DNA from: Streptococcus sanguinis
GTDB lineage: Bacteria; Bacillota; Bacilli; Lactobacillales; Streptococcaceae
Length of the DNA stretch: 64,000 bases
Assembly (NCBI RefSeq): GCF_019929225.1
Contig: NZ_JAHZPA010000004.1
Location: 124,001 to 188,000, forward strand
Reading direction: 5' to 3'
A program made the position numbers and the translations under genes. Below, piece after piece: positions 25,585-35,250 of this stretch. The notes beneath the pieces were generated by a model that made no database searches, was not told the origin of the DNA, and saw only the letters and a list, made by a program, of their open reading frames with translations. Each line of letters starts with the position of its first letter. The first letter of the stretch is position 1.

Positions 25585-26250
25585 ATGTTCAAACTGATTT
25601 CTGCTTGGTTAAAAATCTGGATTCCCATTCTCTTTGCTATGGGAATCGGTATTCTCTTATATCTTACCACACATTGGACTACACTAGATGCTGGAAGCAG
25701 ATTTGTCGCTATAATCTATGTCATGCTCCCTTTGCACTGTCTAGAAGAATGGAGATTTCCTGGCGGTTTTCATTATAACTACAACATGCTTCGGCGCTCT
25801 CAACAGCCCGATCGCTATCCTATGAATCAATTTTCTGATATGCTGACTATTATGTTAGCTGAATTAATTGGTATTGTCTGTCTTTTCTACGGTGTCAATC
25901 AGATCATTGTCATCTGGAATCTTATCTTTTGCTTTTTTGAAATGATTGGCCACCTGATTTTTGGGTTCAGTATGTACCGACGTTTTCGTACAGTAGGAAA
26001 AAGAACCATTTATAACCCAGGTTTTGCGACAGCGGTTGTCTTTACGCTTCATGCTCTCTACTATGTTCTGAGCCAGTATCCTACAAATCTCCCCGGTTTG
26101 CCAATAATCATTTTAGCCATTATCAGTGGAATAGTTCTTGTAAGTAGTGTCGTTCTTATCCCTGAGCAACTGTTCAAATCAAAAGAGACCCCTTATCCTT
26201 TTGATAGCAATCGTTATTATGAAAAATATATTGCAAGGGAAAAAAACTGA
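25585..26250 (+). CDS. HXXEE domain membrane protein
   Basis: A 221-residue protein with five or six hydrophobic segments. It carries the HXXEE signature in LPLHCLEEWRFPGGF near residue 53, and later His residues in helices (GHLIFGF, LHALYYV), which suggests a metal-binding membrane enzyme. The family has no established function. It begins 17 bp after H4 with GAGGTG before the ATG, so it is the last gene of the peptide 2/hydrolase operon. No strong terminator follows. Confidence 0.85.
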   Translation: MFKLISAWLKIWIPILFAMGIGILLYLTTHWTTLDAGSRFVAIIYVMLPLHCLEEWRFPGGFHYNYNMLRRSQQPDRYPMNQFSDMLTIMLAELIGIVCLFYGVNQIIVIWNLIFCFFEMIGHLIFGFSMYRRFRTVGKRTIYNPGFATAVVFTLHALYYVLSQYPTNLPGLPIIILAIISGIVLVSSVVLIPEQLFKSKETPYPFDSNRYYEKYIAREKN

Positions 26251-26514
26251 ATTCCCTTCCCTATTTCATAATCTTCTTTAAAAATTCTATGAGAAGTCAA
26301 AGGCATAACTGAGCGACTAATACTCACCGAAAATCAAAAAGTGGCCTAGTTCTATTCTGCTATTTTAAGTTTGGCCTTGCGGCCAACCAGACATATCTAA
26401 TGTTTGTTAGCTGCTATTTCCAACTCTGTCGCGACAGAAACAATAATATAGACACACCTGACCAGTCTCTCTGGCTTTCTACTTTTTGACCACTAAATTG
26501 TATTTAGTTTTTTC
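26251..26514. repeat. Gene-free stretch with palindromes; possible BOX/MITE-like remnant
   Basis: It contains TTGGCC-TTGC-GGCCAA (about 26381), the perfect palindrome TCTGTCGCGACAGA (about 26427), and loosely inverted ends (CAAAAAGTGG near 26337 and CTACTTTTTG near 26480). Its start, ATACTCACCGAAAATC, resembles the left end of streptococcal BOX-type elements. No coding capacity is visible. The element type is a guess. Confidence 0.45.
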
Positions 26515-26543
26515 TTGATTTTTTATCTTTTATTTACTATAAT
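26515..26543 (+). promoter_or_regulatory. Promoter of the TetR operon
   Basis: TTGATT (26515-26520), 17-bp spacer, TATAAT (26538-26543), about 50 bp before the TetR start. Operators follow immediately. Confidence 0.8.
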
Positions 26544-26574
26544 ATGAACAAGTTCATAAAATGAACGTATTCAT
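26543..26574. promoter_or_regulatory. Double palindromic operator, predicted TetR autoregulation
   Basis: TATGAAC-AA-GTTCATA (26543-26558) and ATGAA-CGTA-TTCAT (26561-26574) are two palindromes with the same half-site, placed on the transcription start. This is typical of TetR-family self-repression. Confidence 0.78.
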
Positions 26575-26595
26575 ATTTTGAAAAGGGATTTAAAA

Positions 26596-27195
26596 ATGAA
26601 AGTAAGTAAAAAAGAAAAAAATCGTCAAGCTATTTTAGAAGTGGCAGGGGAGCTGTTTCGCTCTAAGGGCTTTGGAGCAGTTTCTATGCGAGAGATTGCA
26701 GAAGTCTGTGATATAGCTACTGGAACTCTATATAATTATTTTAAAAGCAAGGGGCAAATTTTTATTGAAATAGTTATCCAGAAGCAGTTTAAGCTGACTA
26801 CAAAATTTGATGAAAATGCTGAGACTTATACAGAGCTTGTGGCAAGTATTAAAAAACAGATTATATCTGATGTTGGAACTATAACTGAAGTTGAGAAGTC
26901 CGACTGGCAGAGCATTTTTCAAATCCTCACCTCTGATACTGATTCCAGTCAATATTTGAGCAACTTGCTGTATCTTGATAGTCAATATCTTCAATCAATT
27001 AAGACTTACTTGGAAAGCAAGGCTCATCTTCTGCCAGAAAACTACCCAATCGATCTCCTGCTGGAAATACTTTATAACAGTTTAGGGCTTTTGGTAATCC
27101 GATATCTTTATACGGATATGCCACCATCACTTTTAATGGAAAAAGGATTGGAACAGATAGAATTTATCATGGGGCAGGGAGGAATAAAATATTGA
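26596..27195 (+). CDS. TetR family transcriptional regulator
   Basis: About 199 residues. The N-terminal HTH reads VSMREIAEVCDIATGTLYNYF, standard for TetR. The C-terminal ligand domain is not assignable. The ATG at 26596 follows AAAAGGGA; a TTG 18 bp upstream would put the start at the operator edge. It is co-transcribed with the membrane protein that overlaps its stop codon, which is probably its regulated partner. Confidence 0.9.
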   Translation: MKVSKKEKNRQAILEVAGELFRSKGFGAVSMREIAEVCDIATGTLYNYFKSKGQIFIEIVIQKQFKLTTKFDENAETYTELVASIKKQIISDVGTITEVEKSDWQSIFQILTSDTDSSQYLSNLLYLDSQYLQSIKTYLESKAHLLPENYPIDLLLEILYNSLGLLVIRYLYTDMPPSLLMEKGLEQIEFIMGQGGIKY

Positions 27196-27737
27196 GAGAT
27201 ATTTGCACACCTAAGTTTTTACAGGAACTATTTGGACGGAAAACAAGCCTGATGACCATAGTTATCACGATGACCTTCTCTTTTCTGGTAACTGGATTAC
27301 TCTGGCGTCTTTCCTTGCCAGATCAGAATTGGCCATTATGGCAAATCCTCACTTTTTGCCTCTTATCTGTAGATATCAGCGGAGGAGTGATCGCTAATTT
27401 ATCTCAAGGGACTAATCATTATTATCAAGAGTCTGTAAAACGACGATGTATTTTCCTCCTGATTCATATTCAGCCCTTACTTCTAGCTCTACTTTTTAAT
27501 CAATCTTTACTAACCTGTACTATGGTCTGGCTTGGTGCGATGATAGGCGCTCTGTTTGTTAGCGAACTACTGAAAGATTGCAGGGAGCAAGCATTAACTG
27601 GTGCTTCTATGGCGGGGTTGGGTTGCATTCTTCTTATTAGTTACAGTAAATTGCCAATCAGTATGACAGCTCTTTTATCACTTTACCTGATTAAACTTCT
27701 ATTCGCTTTTAGTGTAAATCACGATATGACCGCTTGA
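27192..27737 (+). CDS. Hypothetical polytopic membrane protein in the TetR operon
   Basis: 181 residues with about five hydrophobic segments and few charges. I do not recognise the family. It most likely starts at TTG 27192, overlapping the TetR stop (TTGA), since GGAGG lies 9 bp upstream inside the tetR gene; an internal ATG at 27252 is an alternative but has no ribosome site. A TetR gene coupled to a small membrane protein suggests an efflux or stress role, which is inference. Confidence 0.7.
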   Translation: MRDICTPKFLQELFGRKTSLMTIVITMTFSFLVTGLLWRLSLPDQNWPLWQILTFCLLSVDISGGVIANLSQGTNHYYQESVKRRCIFLLIHIQPLLLALLFNQSLLTCTMVWLGAMIGALFVSELLKDCREQALTGASMAGLGCILLISYSKLPISMTALLSLYLIKLLFAFSVNHDMTA

Positions 27738-27797
27738 AGTAAAGATTATAAATAAAAGTATGCGAGTCTAAAATATGATGAACAGAAAGGAATCCCT

Positions 27798-28745
27798 ATG
27801 TTGAAAAGAATCTTTATATTTGTCCTTAAAACAATCACTTGGCTGGTAGGACTCTTAGCTCTGGCCTTATTGGCTATCTTTCTCTATCACCGCTTTCAAA
27901 TAGCTCAGGAAAGCAAACTCATTGAGAAGCCGATTGGTCAGCTAGTCGAGGTAGAGGGTAAGAAGCTTAATGTCTACACTGCTGGCAAGGGCAAGAAGAC
28001 TTTGGTTTTTCTAGCAGGACTGGGCACCAATGCTCCGGTGCTGGATTTCAAAGCTCTTTATTCCAAGCTGGAGGATGATTATCGTATCGTCGTGGTAGAA
28101 CGTCTGGGCTATGGTTACAGCGATGATGGAAACGATGACCGCTCATTAGATAAACAAGTGGAGCAGACACGTACTGCCCTCAAAGCTGCTAAGATATCCG
28201 GTCCTTATGTCCTGGTACCACATTCGATTGCCGGTTTAGAAACGATTCACTGGGCCAATCATTACCCAGAAGAAGTAGAAGCTATTATCGGGCTGGATAT
28301 GACCATGCCTCATACAGAGGTGGCCGACCAGCAGAAATTTTATGGTTCTTATCAGACTATCCAGCTGGGGAGAATGTTAGGCTTAGCCCGCCTACCGATT
28401 TTCTTTGATGAAAATAGCAGCCCAGCCATAAAGTCTGGGGCCCTCAATGATCAGGAAAAAGCTATCTTTAAAGCCTTGTTCCACCAGCGGTCAATCACCC
28501 AGGCGGTCATGAACGAAGTCAAGAATCGGAAGAAAAATGTTGAAACGATTAACAAAGAACCTGTGCCGCAGATTCCGACCCTTATCTTTGCGGCTGTCCA
28601 GAAAGGCGGAGAAGCTCCCAAGCTGGAAAAAGAGTTTGTCGCGCAGAATGCCCAAGCCAAACTTGTGACATTAGAAGGCTCCCACTATATCCATGATGAA
28701 AAGCCAGAGGAAATCGCCCAGCAAATAAAAGAATTCTTGAATTAA
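27798..28745 (+). CDS. Alpha/beta hydrolase with N-terminal membrane anchor
   Basis: 315 residues. A hydrophobic helix (residues 9-29) anchors the protein, with the hydrolase domain probably outside. The oxyanion region is VFLAGLGTNAP, the nucleophile elbow is PHSIAGLE (Ser; the usual first Gly is Pro), and the His is in EGSHYIHDEKPEE near the C-terminus. The substrate is unknown. It has GAAAGGAA before the ATG and ends at a shared terminator. Confidence 0.88.
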   Translation: MLKRIFIFVLKTITWLVGLLALALLAIFLYHRFQIAQESKLIEKPIGQLVEVEGKKLNVYTAGKGKKTLVFLAGLGTNAPVLDFKALYSKLEDDYRIVVVERLGYGYSDDGNDDRSLDKQVEQTRTALKAAKISGPYVLVPHSIAGLETIHWANHYPEEVEAIIGLDMTMPHTEVADQQKFYGSYQTIQLGRMLGLARLPIFFDENSSPAIKSGALNDQEKAIFKALFHQRSITQAVMNEVKNRKKNVETINKEPVPQIPTLIFAAVQKGGEAPKLEKEFVAQNAQAKLVTLEGSHYIHDEKPEEIAQQIKEFLN

Positions 28746-28782
28746 TGAATCTTGTAAAGTATTTAATAAAAATACATCCTTG

Positions 28783-28817
28783 AAAAAAGCTGAGACATTC
28801 ATATCTCAGCCTTTTTC

Positions 28818-28818
<1 letters not shown>
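28783..28818. terminator. Bidirectional terminator between the hydrolase and the beta-glucosidase genes
   Basis: GCTGAGA (28789-28795) pairs with TCTCAGC (28804-28810); there is a T run on the plus side (CTTTTTC) and an A run before the stem that reads as U on the minus strand. Confidence 0.88.
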
Positions 28819-30600
<1,782 letters not shown>

Positions 30601-32376
30601 TTATTTAATTGCGCGTGATTGCAATCCTTCTTCTTCCAAGAAGAGGCGGAATGGTACGAGTTCTTCTGCTTCGTATTTTTCCTTGAAGGCTTTGATTGCT
30701 TCTTCTGAGTGAAGTTTTGGATCGAGTTCAAGTACTTCTACTGGAAGTGGACGGTGTTGCGTGATGCGGGCATCGATGACAACTGTCTTGCCTTCCTTGT
30801 TGAGTTTCACAGCTTCTGCAACAACTGCGTCGATGTCTTCGATACGGTCAACTGTAAATCCAACAGCTCCTTGAGCTTCTGCAATTTTAGCGTAATCAGC
30901 ATTTGTGAAGTCTACACCAAACAAGTGTTTGTTTGTATCTTCGTATTTGTTCTTGATGAAGCCGTACTCAGCATTTGAGAAGACAAGGTTGATAACTGGA
31001 AGGTCATATTGAACGTTTGTGATCACGTCTGGGTAGCACATGTTAAATGCACCGTCACCCATGATGTTCCATACTTGGCGATCTGGATTGTCTTTCTTAG
31101 CAGCGATACCACCAGGAAGGGCAATACCCATTGTCGCAAAGAGCGGAGATGTACGCCACATGTTCTTAGGTGTCATGTGAAGGTGACGAGTCGATGTTTG
31201 AGTTGTGTTACCTACATCGATTGAGTAGATAGCGTCCTGGTCAGCGTATTTGTTAACTGCATTGTAAACTTGGTACAATTGCAATTCACCCTCAGTTTTA
31301 CCTTCGAGTTTGTTCATGTAATCACGCCAGTTTTGGTTGTTCTTAACGTTTGCACGCCACCATGGAGTAGACTCAACTGGGTCTACTTTGTCAAGAATCG
31401 CTTTCGCTGCTTGACCTGCATCACCAAGGATTGAAGCGTCAAGGGCATGACGTTTACCAAGTTTGTAAGGGTCGATATCCACTTGGATGAATTTTTCAGT
31501 ATTCTTGAAAGCTTCGTACACTTCAGCAAATGGGAAGTTAGATCCAAGGAAAAGAACGGTGTCTGCTTCGAAGACCACCTCGTTGGCTGGTTTCCAACCA
31601 ACACGGTAAGCAGAACCTGTCAAACCTTCATAGTTCCACTCGAAAGCTTCAAAGTTTTTACCAGTTGTGATGATTGGTGCTTTGATTTTACGTGACAATT
31701 CCGTGATCACTTCACCAGCTTTAACACCACCAAATCCAGCATAGATAACTGGACGTTCAGCCTTGTTCAAGAGTTCAACAGCTTTGTCGATTTCAGTTTC
31801 GTTCAAAGCAGGAGCAATGAATGAACGCTCGTAAGAACCTGATCCGTAGTATGAGTTTTCGTCGATTTCTTGGAAACCGAAGTTTACTGGGATTTCAACA
31901 ACAGCTGGACCCTTTTTAGAAACTGCAGCACGGCAAGCTTCGTCAATTACTTTTGGCAATTGCTCAGCGTAAGCTACACGTTTGTTGTAGACAGCGATAC
32001 CGTTGTACATTGGGTTTTGGTTGAGTTCTTGGAAGGCATCCATGTTGAGTTCGTTAACTGGACGTGATCCAAGGATAGCAAGGAATGGAGTGTTATCCAT
32101 AGCTGCATCGTAAACACCGTTAATCAAGTGAGTCGCACCTGGACCACCTGAACCAACTGCAACCCCGATTGAGCCGCCGAATTTAGCTTGCATCACCGCT
32201 GCAAGAGCACCTGTTTCTTCGTGGCGAACTTGCAAGAAACGGATATCTTTGTCTTCAGCCAAAGCATCCATAAGTGAGCTGAGTGTTCCTGATGGGATAC
32301 CGTAGATGGTGTCTACGCCCCATGTTTTCAATACGTTGAGCATTGCTGCAGATGCAGTAATTTTTCCTTGAGTCAT
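30601..32376 (-). CDS. spxB: Pyruvate oxidase SpxB
   Basis: 591 residues. A ThDP- and FAD-dependent enzyme that turns pyruvate, phosphate and oxygen into acetyl phosphate, CO2 and hydrogen peroxide; it is the main H2O2 source of oral streptococci. The N-terminal ThDP domain has the catalytic Glu region [12 protein letters not shown], the middle is the FAD domain, and the C-terminal ThDP motif is [16 protein letters not shown]. Length is normal. AAGGGGAG precedes the ATG. A cre-like site about 65 bp upstream suggests CcpA control. Codon usage looks more biased than in its neighbours, consistent with high expression. Confidence 0.97.
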   Translation of the reverse strand: MTQGKITASAAMLNVLKTWGVDTIYGIPSGTLSSLMDALAEDKDIRFLQVRHEETGALAAVMQAKFGGSIGVAVGSGGPGATHLINGVYDAAMDNTPFLAILGSRPVNELNMDAFQELNQNPMYNGIAVYNKRVAYAEQLPKVIDEACRAAVSKKGPAVVEIPVNFGFQEIDENSYYGSGSYERSFIAPALNETEIDKAVELLNKAERPVIYAGFGGVKAGEVITELSRKIKAPIITTGKNFEAFEWNYEGLTGSAYRVGWKPANEVVFEADTVLFLGSNFPFAEVYEAFKNTEKFIQVDIDPYKLGKRHALDASILGDAGQAAKAILDKVDPVESTPWWRANVKNNQNWRDYMNKLEGKTEGELQLYQVYNAVNKYADQDAIYSIDVGNTTQTSTRHLHMTPKNMWRTSPLFATMGIALPGGIAAKKDNPDRQVWNIMGDGAFNMCYPDVITNVQYDLPVINLVFSNAEYGFIKNKYEDTNKHLFGVDFTNADYAKIAEAQGAVGFTVDRIEDIDAVVAEAVKLNKEGKTVVIDARITQHRPLPVEVLELDPKLHSEEAIKAFKEKYEAEELVPFRLFLEEEGLQSRAIK

Positions 32377-32639
32377 AATAATAACTCCCCTTCAATAAAA
32401 TAAATTTTCAGTTATTGAAAACATTTCCACTTGTGAATGAAAACGCTTCAAGCAACTTTACTCTATCAATTTATCATGTTTTTTCGCTCTTGTATAAGAA
32501 TATGCTCATAGATGAGATAGAACTATTACATAACACAAAGTCCTAAATTTTTTCACAAAGTCCAATGTGTTTTATAATAATTTTCATAATCCCTTTGAAA
32601 TCAAGCATCATTCACAGAAAAACTTTGTAAGTTTAAGAA
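32377..32639 (-). other. spxB 5' regulatory region
   Basis: About 260 bp without a gene. It holds the cre-like site at 32438-32451 and AT-rich promoter DNA for spxB. I could not settle on one promoter by eye. Confidence 0.5.
32438..32451. promoter_or_regulatory. cre-like CcpA site upstream of spxB
   Basis: TGAAAACGCTTCAA matches TGNAANCGNTTNCA at all but one defined position. CcpA control of spxB through cre sites is known in oral streptococci. Confidence 0.65.
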
Positions 32640-32673
32640 AATAAAAAAGGCTCTGTTGTGGTAAAACAGAGCT
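32640..32673 (-). terminator. Terminator after the HAD-SGNH operon
   Basis: GCTCTGTT (32650-32657) pairs with AACAGAGC (32665-32672); the minus-strand transcript runs into TTTTTTATTTT just past the SGNH gene. Confidence 0.88.
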
Positions 32674-32688
32674 GTATTTTTGAAGAAA

Positions 32689-33321
32689 CTACATATATTC
32701 CTGCAAAACTTTGGACAGGGCTGCATAGCCAGCAATGGTCAGATGGAGGCCGTCAGTTGTGTAGTCTGGGCGAAGCTGACCTTCCTCGTCCAGAAAAGCA
32801 GCGTAGAGATTGATAAACTGGACGTTTGTGTAGGCGCTGGCCAGCTGGCGATAGGCCTGATTGAGTGCCTGAATCTTTTCATTGCTGCGGACATAGACCG
32901 TGCTCTTGTAGGCCGGAGCTTCATTGACCGGCAGGACCGACAGCAATTGGATCTGAGCCAGAGGATAGTCACGAGAAATCTCCTGAATAACGGCTTCTAA
33001 ATTAGCTAGCGTTTCTGTCTGAGGCATCTCCTTGCCAATGTCATTGGTACCTATCAGGATAAAGACCTTATCCAGAGCCTGCCCAAAAAGATGGGCATCT
33101 AGATTATCTAAAAGCAAATCAGTCTTATAGCCCCGAATGCCACGGTTGACCAGTCTTTTATCCGTCTGCAGGAGATCATAGAGAGGATAGTATTCCACAA
33201 TGGAGTCTCCGATAAAGATGATGTCTGGCTCCTTGACGGAGACTTGATTGAGTTCTCTGTAGTTTTGCTGCAATTTTGCCTGCTCCTTGAGAAGCCATTC
33301 TTCTAATAATTGTACTGCCAT
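32689..33321 (-). CDS. SGNH/GDSL-type hydrolase
   Basis: 210 residues. Block I IIFIGDSIVEYYPL (Ser), block II RGIRGYKTD (Gly), block III LIGTNDIG (Asn) and block V TDGLHLTIAGY (Asp, His) complete the SGNH catalytic set, as in platelet-activating-factor-acetylhydrolase-like esterases. No signal peptide, so cytosolic. Its ATG shares a base with the stop of the HAD gene (TAATG), so translation is coupled. The substrate is unknown. Confidence 0.9.
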   Translation of the reverse strand: MAVQLLEEWLLKEQAKLQQNYRELNQVSVKEPDIIFIGDSIVEYYPLYDLLQTDKRLVNRGIRGYKTDLLLDNLDAHLFGQALDKVFILIGTNDIGKEMPQTETLANLEAVIQEISRDYPLAQIQLLSVLPVNEAPAYKSTVYVRSNEKIQALNQAYRQLASAYTNVQFINLYAAFLDEEGQLRPDYTTDGLHLTIAGYAALSKVLQEYM

Positions 33322-34178
33322 TATTCTTTTTCCTCTTCTAAGTATTGCTCAATCACCTGTAGAACACCGGATTCTGTATTGACCGGTGCTAGGTAGTCTG
33401 CTACCTTTTTGACCCTCTCATCGCCATTCTCCATAGCGTAAGAAATACCAGCTAATTCAAGCATTTCTATGTCATTTTCACTATCGCCAAAAGCCATGAT
33501 TTCCGAGCTTTGAATCTGCCACTTAGCCATCAGTTGCTGCAAGCCCCAGGCCTTGTGCATCCCATCTTGGAGGAGGTCAATGGCTCCATAACCACTAGCA
33601 ACCGCGCTCAATCGGCCTGCAAAATGCTGATTAATCAGACGAGCATGCTCTGCTGCTGCCGCCTCTTCTACCATCATACTCATTTTCAAGACCTTGTCAA
33701 AGGGATAATCCTGAAGACTAGGAACAAAATTCATACGCTTATAGAAAAGCCGGGCCATTTCCTTAGTCATGACTTTTTCAATCAAGGGAAACTCTGTACC
33801 CTCCTGGACAAATCCGCCTCTTTCGGAGGTCACAACCAGCTGAAGCTCCCTTTCACGCCCAGCAAAATAAGCCAGCGCATCCCTAATCAATCCAGGTTCC
33901 CAGAAGCTACTCATGCTTAGCTGGTTCTTTTCAAAAATCCGCGCTCCGTTGGCGACTACCAAGGTCATGCGTTCTACCAAATCTCCCAATAGCAGACGCA
34001 TCCGTGGAATTTCATTGCCAGTAGCCACCACAAAGCGAATGTCTCTCTTCTCCAGCTCATCTAAAATAGTGGTCAGACGAGGCAAATCCAGCTGTCCCTG
34101 TCCGTCCAGCAAGGTTCCATCCATGTCTGCCGCTATCATCTTTACTGTCATCTTTTTATCCATTTCTATCTTTATCAT
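33321..34178 (-). CDS. Cof-type HAD-IIB phosphatase
   Basis: 285 residues. Motif I is ADMDGTLLDG, motif II VVATGNE, and the late motifs are GDSENDIEML, with the Cof-type cap between. Such enzymes remove phosphate from sugar phosphates, FMN or similar metabolites. The start is uncertain: Met at residue 6 or 10 (MDKKM, MTVKM) is also possible, since the first motif begins near residue 16. It is the first gene of a two-gene operon with the SGNH hydrolase. Confidence 0.9.
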   Translation of the reverse strand: MIKIEMDKKMTVKMIAADMDGTLLDGQGQLDLPRLTTILDELEKRDIRFVVATGNEIPRMRLLLGDLVERMTLVVANGARIFEKNQLSMSSFWEPGLIRDALAYFAGRERELQLVVTSERGGFVQEGTEFPLIEKVMTKEMARLFYKRMNFVPSLQDYPFDKVLKMSMMVEEAAAAEHARLINQHFAGRLSAVASGYGAIDLLQDGMHKAWGLQQLMAKWQIQSSEIMAFGDSENDIEMLELAGISYAMENGDERVKKVADYLAPVNTESGVLQVIEQYLEEEKE

Positions 34179-34362
34179 CCAATTTTGATTGCCCCTTTTC
34201 CAGAAGACCTCTAACTTTTAGACATATTATACTACTTAAAAAAGTAAAAAGAAAGGCAAGAAGAGGCGGATAAGACGGTCGATTTTACAAAGGCCACTTT
34301 TCAATCTTCCAGTTTTATATTATAATCATAGCTATATTCCTGTCGTAAAATTGGAGGTCCTC

Positions 34363-35004
34363 ATGAGCAAAAAAGAAGTCGCATTCCCACGCTACCAGCA
34401 GATTGCCGTCGCCATTGCCGAGCGAATCGTTGACGGCAAATATCCCATCGGCAGCAAAATCTATGCCCGCTCTACCCTAGCTAGTAACTTCAATGTCTCC
34501 CCTGAGACAGCCCGCAAGGCTATCAATGTGCTGGTAGATCTGGAAATCATGGAAGTCCGTCATGGCAGTGGAGCCTTCATCTCCTCCAAGGAAAAAGCTC
34601 AGCAGTTTCTCGAGACCTATAAAGATGTCAACTCTCTGCAGGACCTCAAAGGCAAGCTCCACCAGAGCATCCAGCGCCAAGAGGAAGAATTTGCCAACTT
34701 TTCCCAGCTGCTCAATCAGCTTCTCAGCCGAACTAAAGATGTCCAGCAGCGCTTCCCTTTCAATCCCTACGAGCTCCAGCTCTCAGCAGACGCTATCAAC
34801 CTAGGAAAATCTATCAATGAACTCAATATCTGGCACTCGACTGGCGCTACCATTGTTGCAGTCCAGCAGGGTGACCAACTCCTAATCTCGCCTGGTCCTT
34901 ATACCAAGCTAGAAGCCGGCAATACCATCTACTTTGTTGGCAACGAATTATCAGTCGGTTTGATGCATAATTTATTTTTTAATGAAATTGAAACAAACAA
35001 GTGA
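34363..35004 (+). CDS. busR: BusR, c-di-AMP-responsive repressor of the betaine importer
   Basis: About 213 residues. The N-terminus is a GntR-type winged helix (RSTLASNFNVSPETARKAI), followed by a coiled-coil linker (about 85-130) and a C-terminal RCK_C/TrkA-C domain (INELNIWHSTGATIVAV) that binds c-di-AMP in known BusR proteins. It represses busA when c-di-AMP is high. The ATG at 34363 follows GGAGGTCC; an upstream TTG overlaps that site. The busA operon and a matching bipartite operator lie directly downstream. Confidence 0.93.
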   Translation: MSKKEVAFPRYQQIAVAIAERIVDGKYPIGSKIYARSTLASNFNVSPETARKAINVLVDLEIMEVRHGSGAFISSKEKAQQFLETYKDVNSLQDLKGKLHQSIQRQEEEFANFSQLLNQLLSRTKDVQQRFPFNPYELQLSADAINLGKSINELNIWHSTGATIVAVQQGDQLLISPGPYTKLEAGNTIYFVGNELSVGLMHNLFFNEIETNK

Positions 35005-35025
35005 ATCTTCGCTTGTTTTTTCTTT
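34996..35025 (+). terminator. Terminator overlapping the busR stop
   Basis: AACAAGTGAA (34996-35005) pairs with TTCGCTTGTT (35008-35017, one wobble), then TTTTTTCTTT. The stem includes the stop codon. Confidence 0.82.
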
Positions 35026-35124
35026 GTCAAAAAACAGAATAGACAGGCGAATCCGTTGTCTGACAAGCCTTTTGCGACTTTCAGAAATATTCTAGAAAAT
35101 CATCCTCCTTTTTTATAATATCCG

Positions 35125-35149
35125 AAAAAGACCGGTCTGACGGTCTTTT
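35125..35149. terminator. Hairpin just upstream of the busA promoter
   Basis: AAAAGACCG (35126-35134) pairs with CGGTCTTTT (35141-35149) around GTCTGA. The T run is part of the stem, so it is a weak terminator or insulator. Confidence 0.5.
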
Positions 35150-35153
35150 GGGT

Positions 35154-35182
35154 TTGACAAAGTGACCACACGATGTTATACT
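35154..35182 (+). promoter_or_regulatory. busA promoter
   Basis: Consensus TTGACA (35154-35159), 17-bp spacer, TATACT (35177-35182). A strong promoter that needs a repressor to stay off. One AGTGAC half-site (35161-35166) lies in its spacer. Confidence 0.88.
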
Positions 35183-35196
35183 GTGATGGTCTTTTA

Positions 35197-35230
35197 AGTG
35201 ACAACTTATCAAAATAAATATGTAGTCACT
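35197..35230. promoter_or_regulatory. Bipartite BusR operator
   Basis: AGTGAC (35197-35202) and its inverted copy GTCACT (35225-35230) are 22 bp apart, matching my recollection of the long-spaced bipartite BusR target. A third AGTGAC at 35161-35166 lies in the promoter. The operator ends 20 bp before the busAA start. Confidence 0.82.
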
Positions 35231-35250
35231 TGTGCAAAAGGAGAAATACG

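Noticed and set aside
35082..35114. CAGAAATATTC followed by TAGAAAATCAT upstream of busA looks like a sixth island operator
   Set aside because: Only two units fit, the third (CCTCCTTTTTT) does not, and no -10 lies at the fixed 24-bp distance. The gene downstream has its own consensus promoter.
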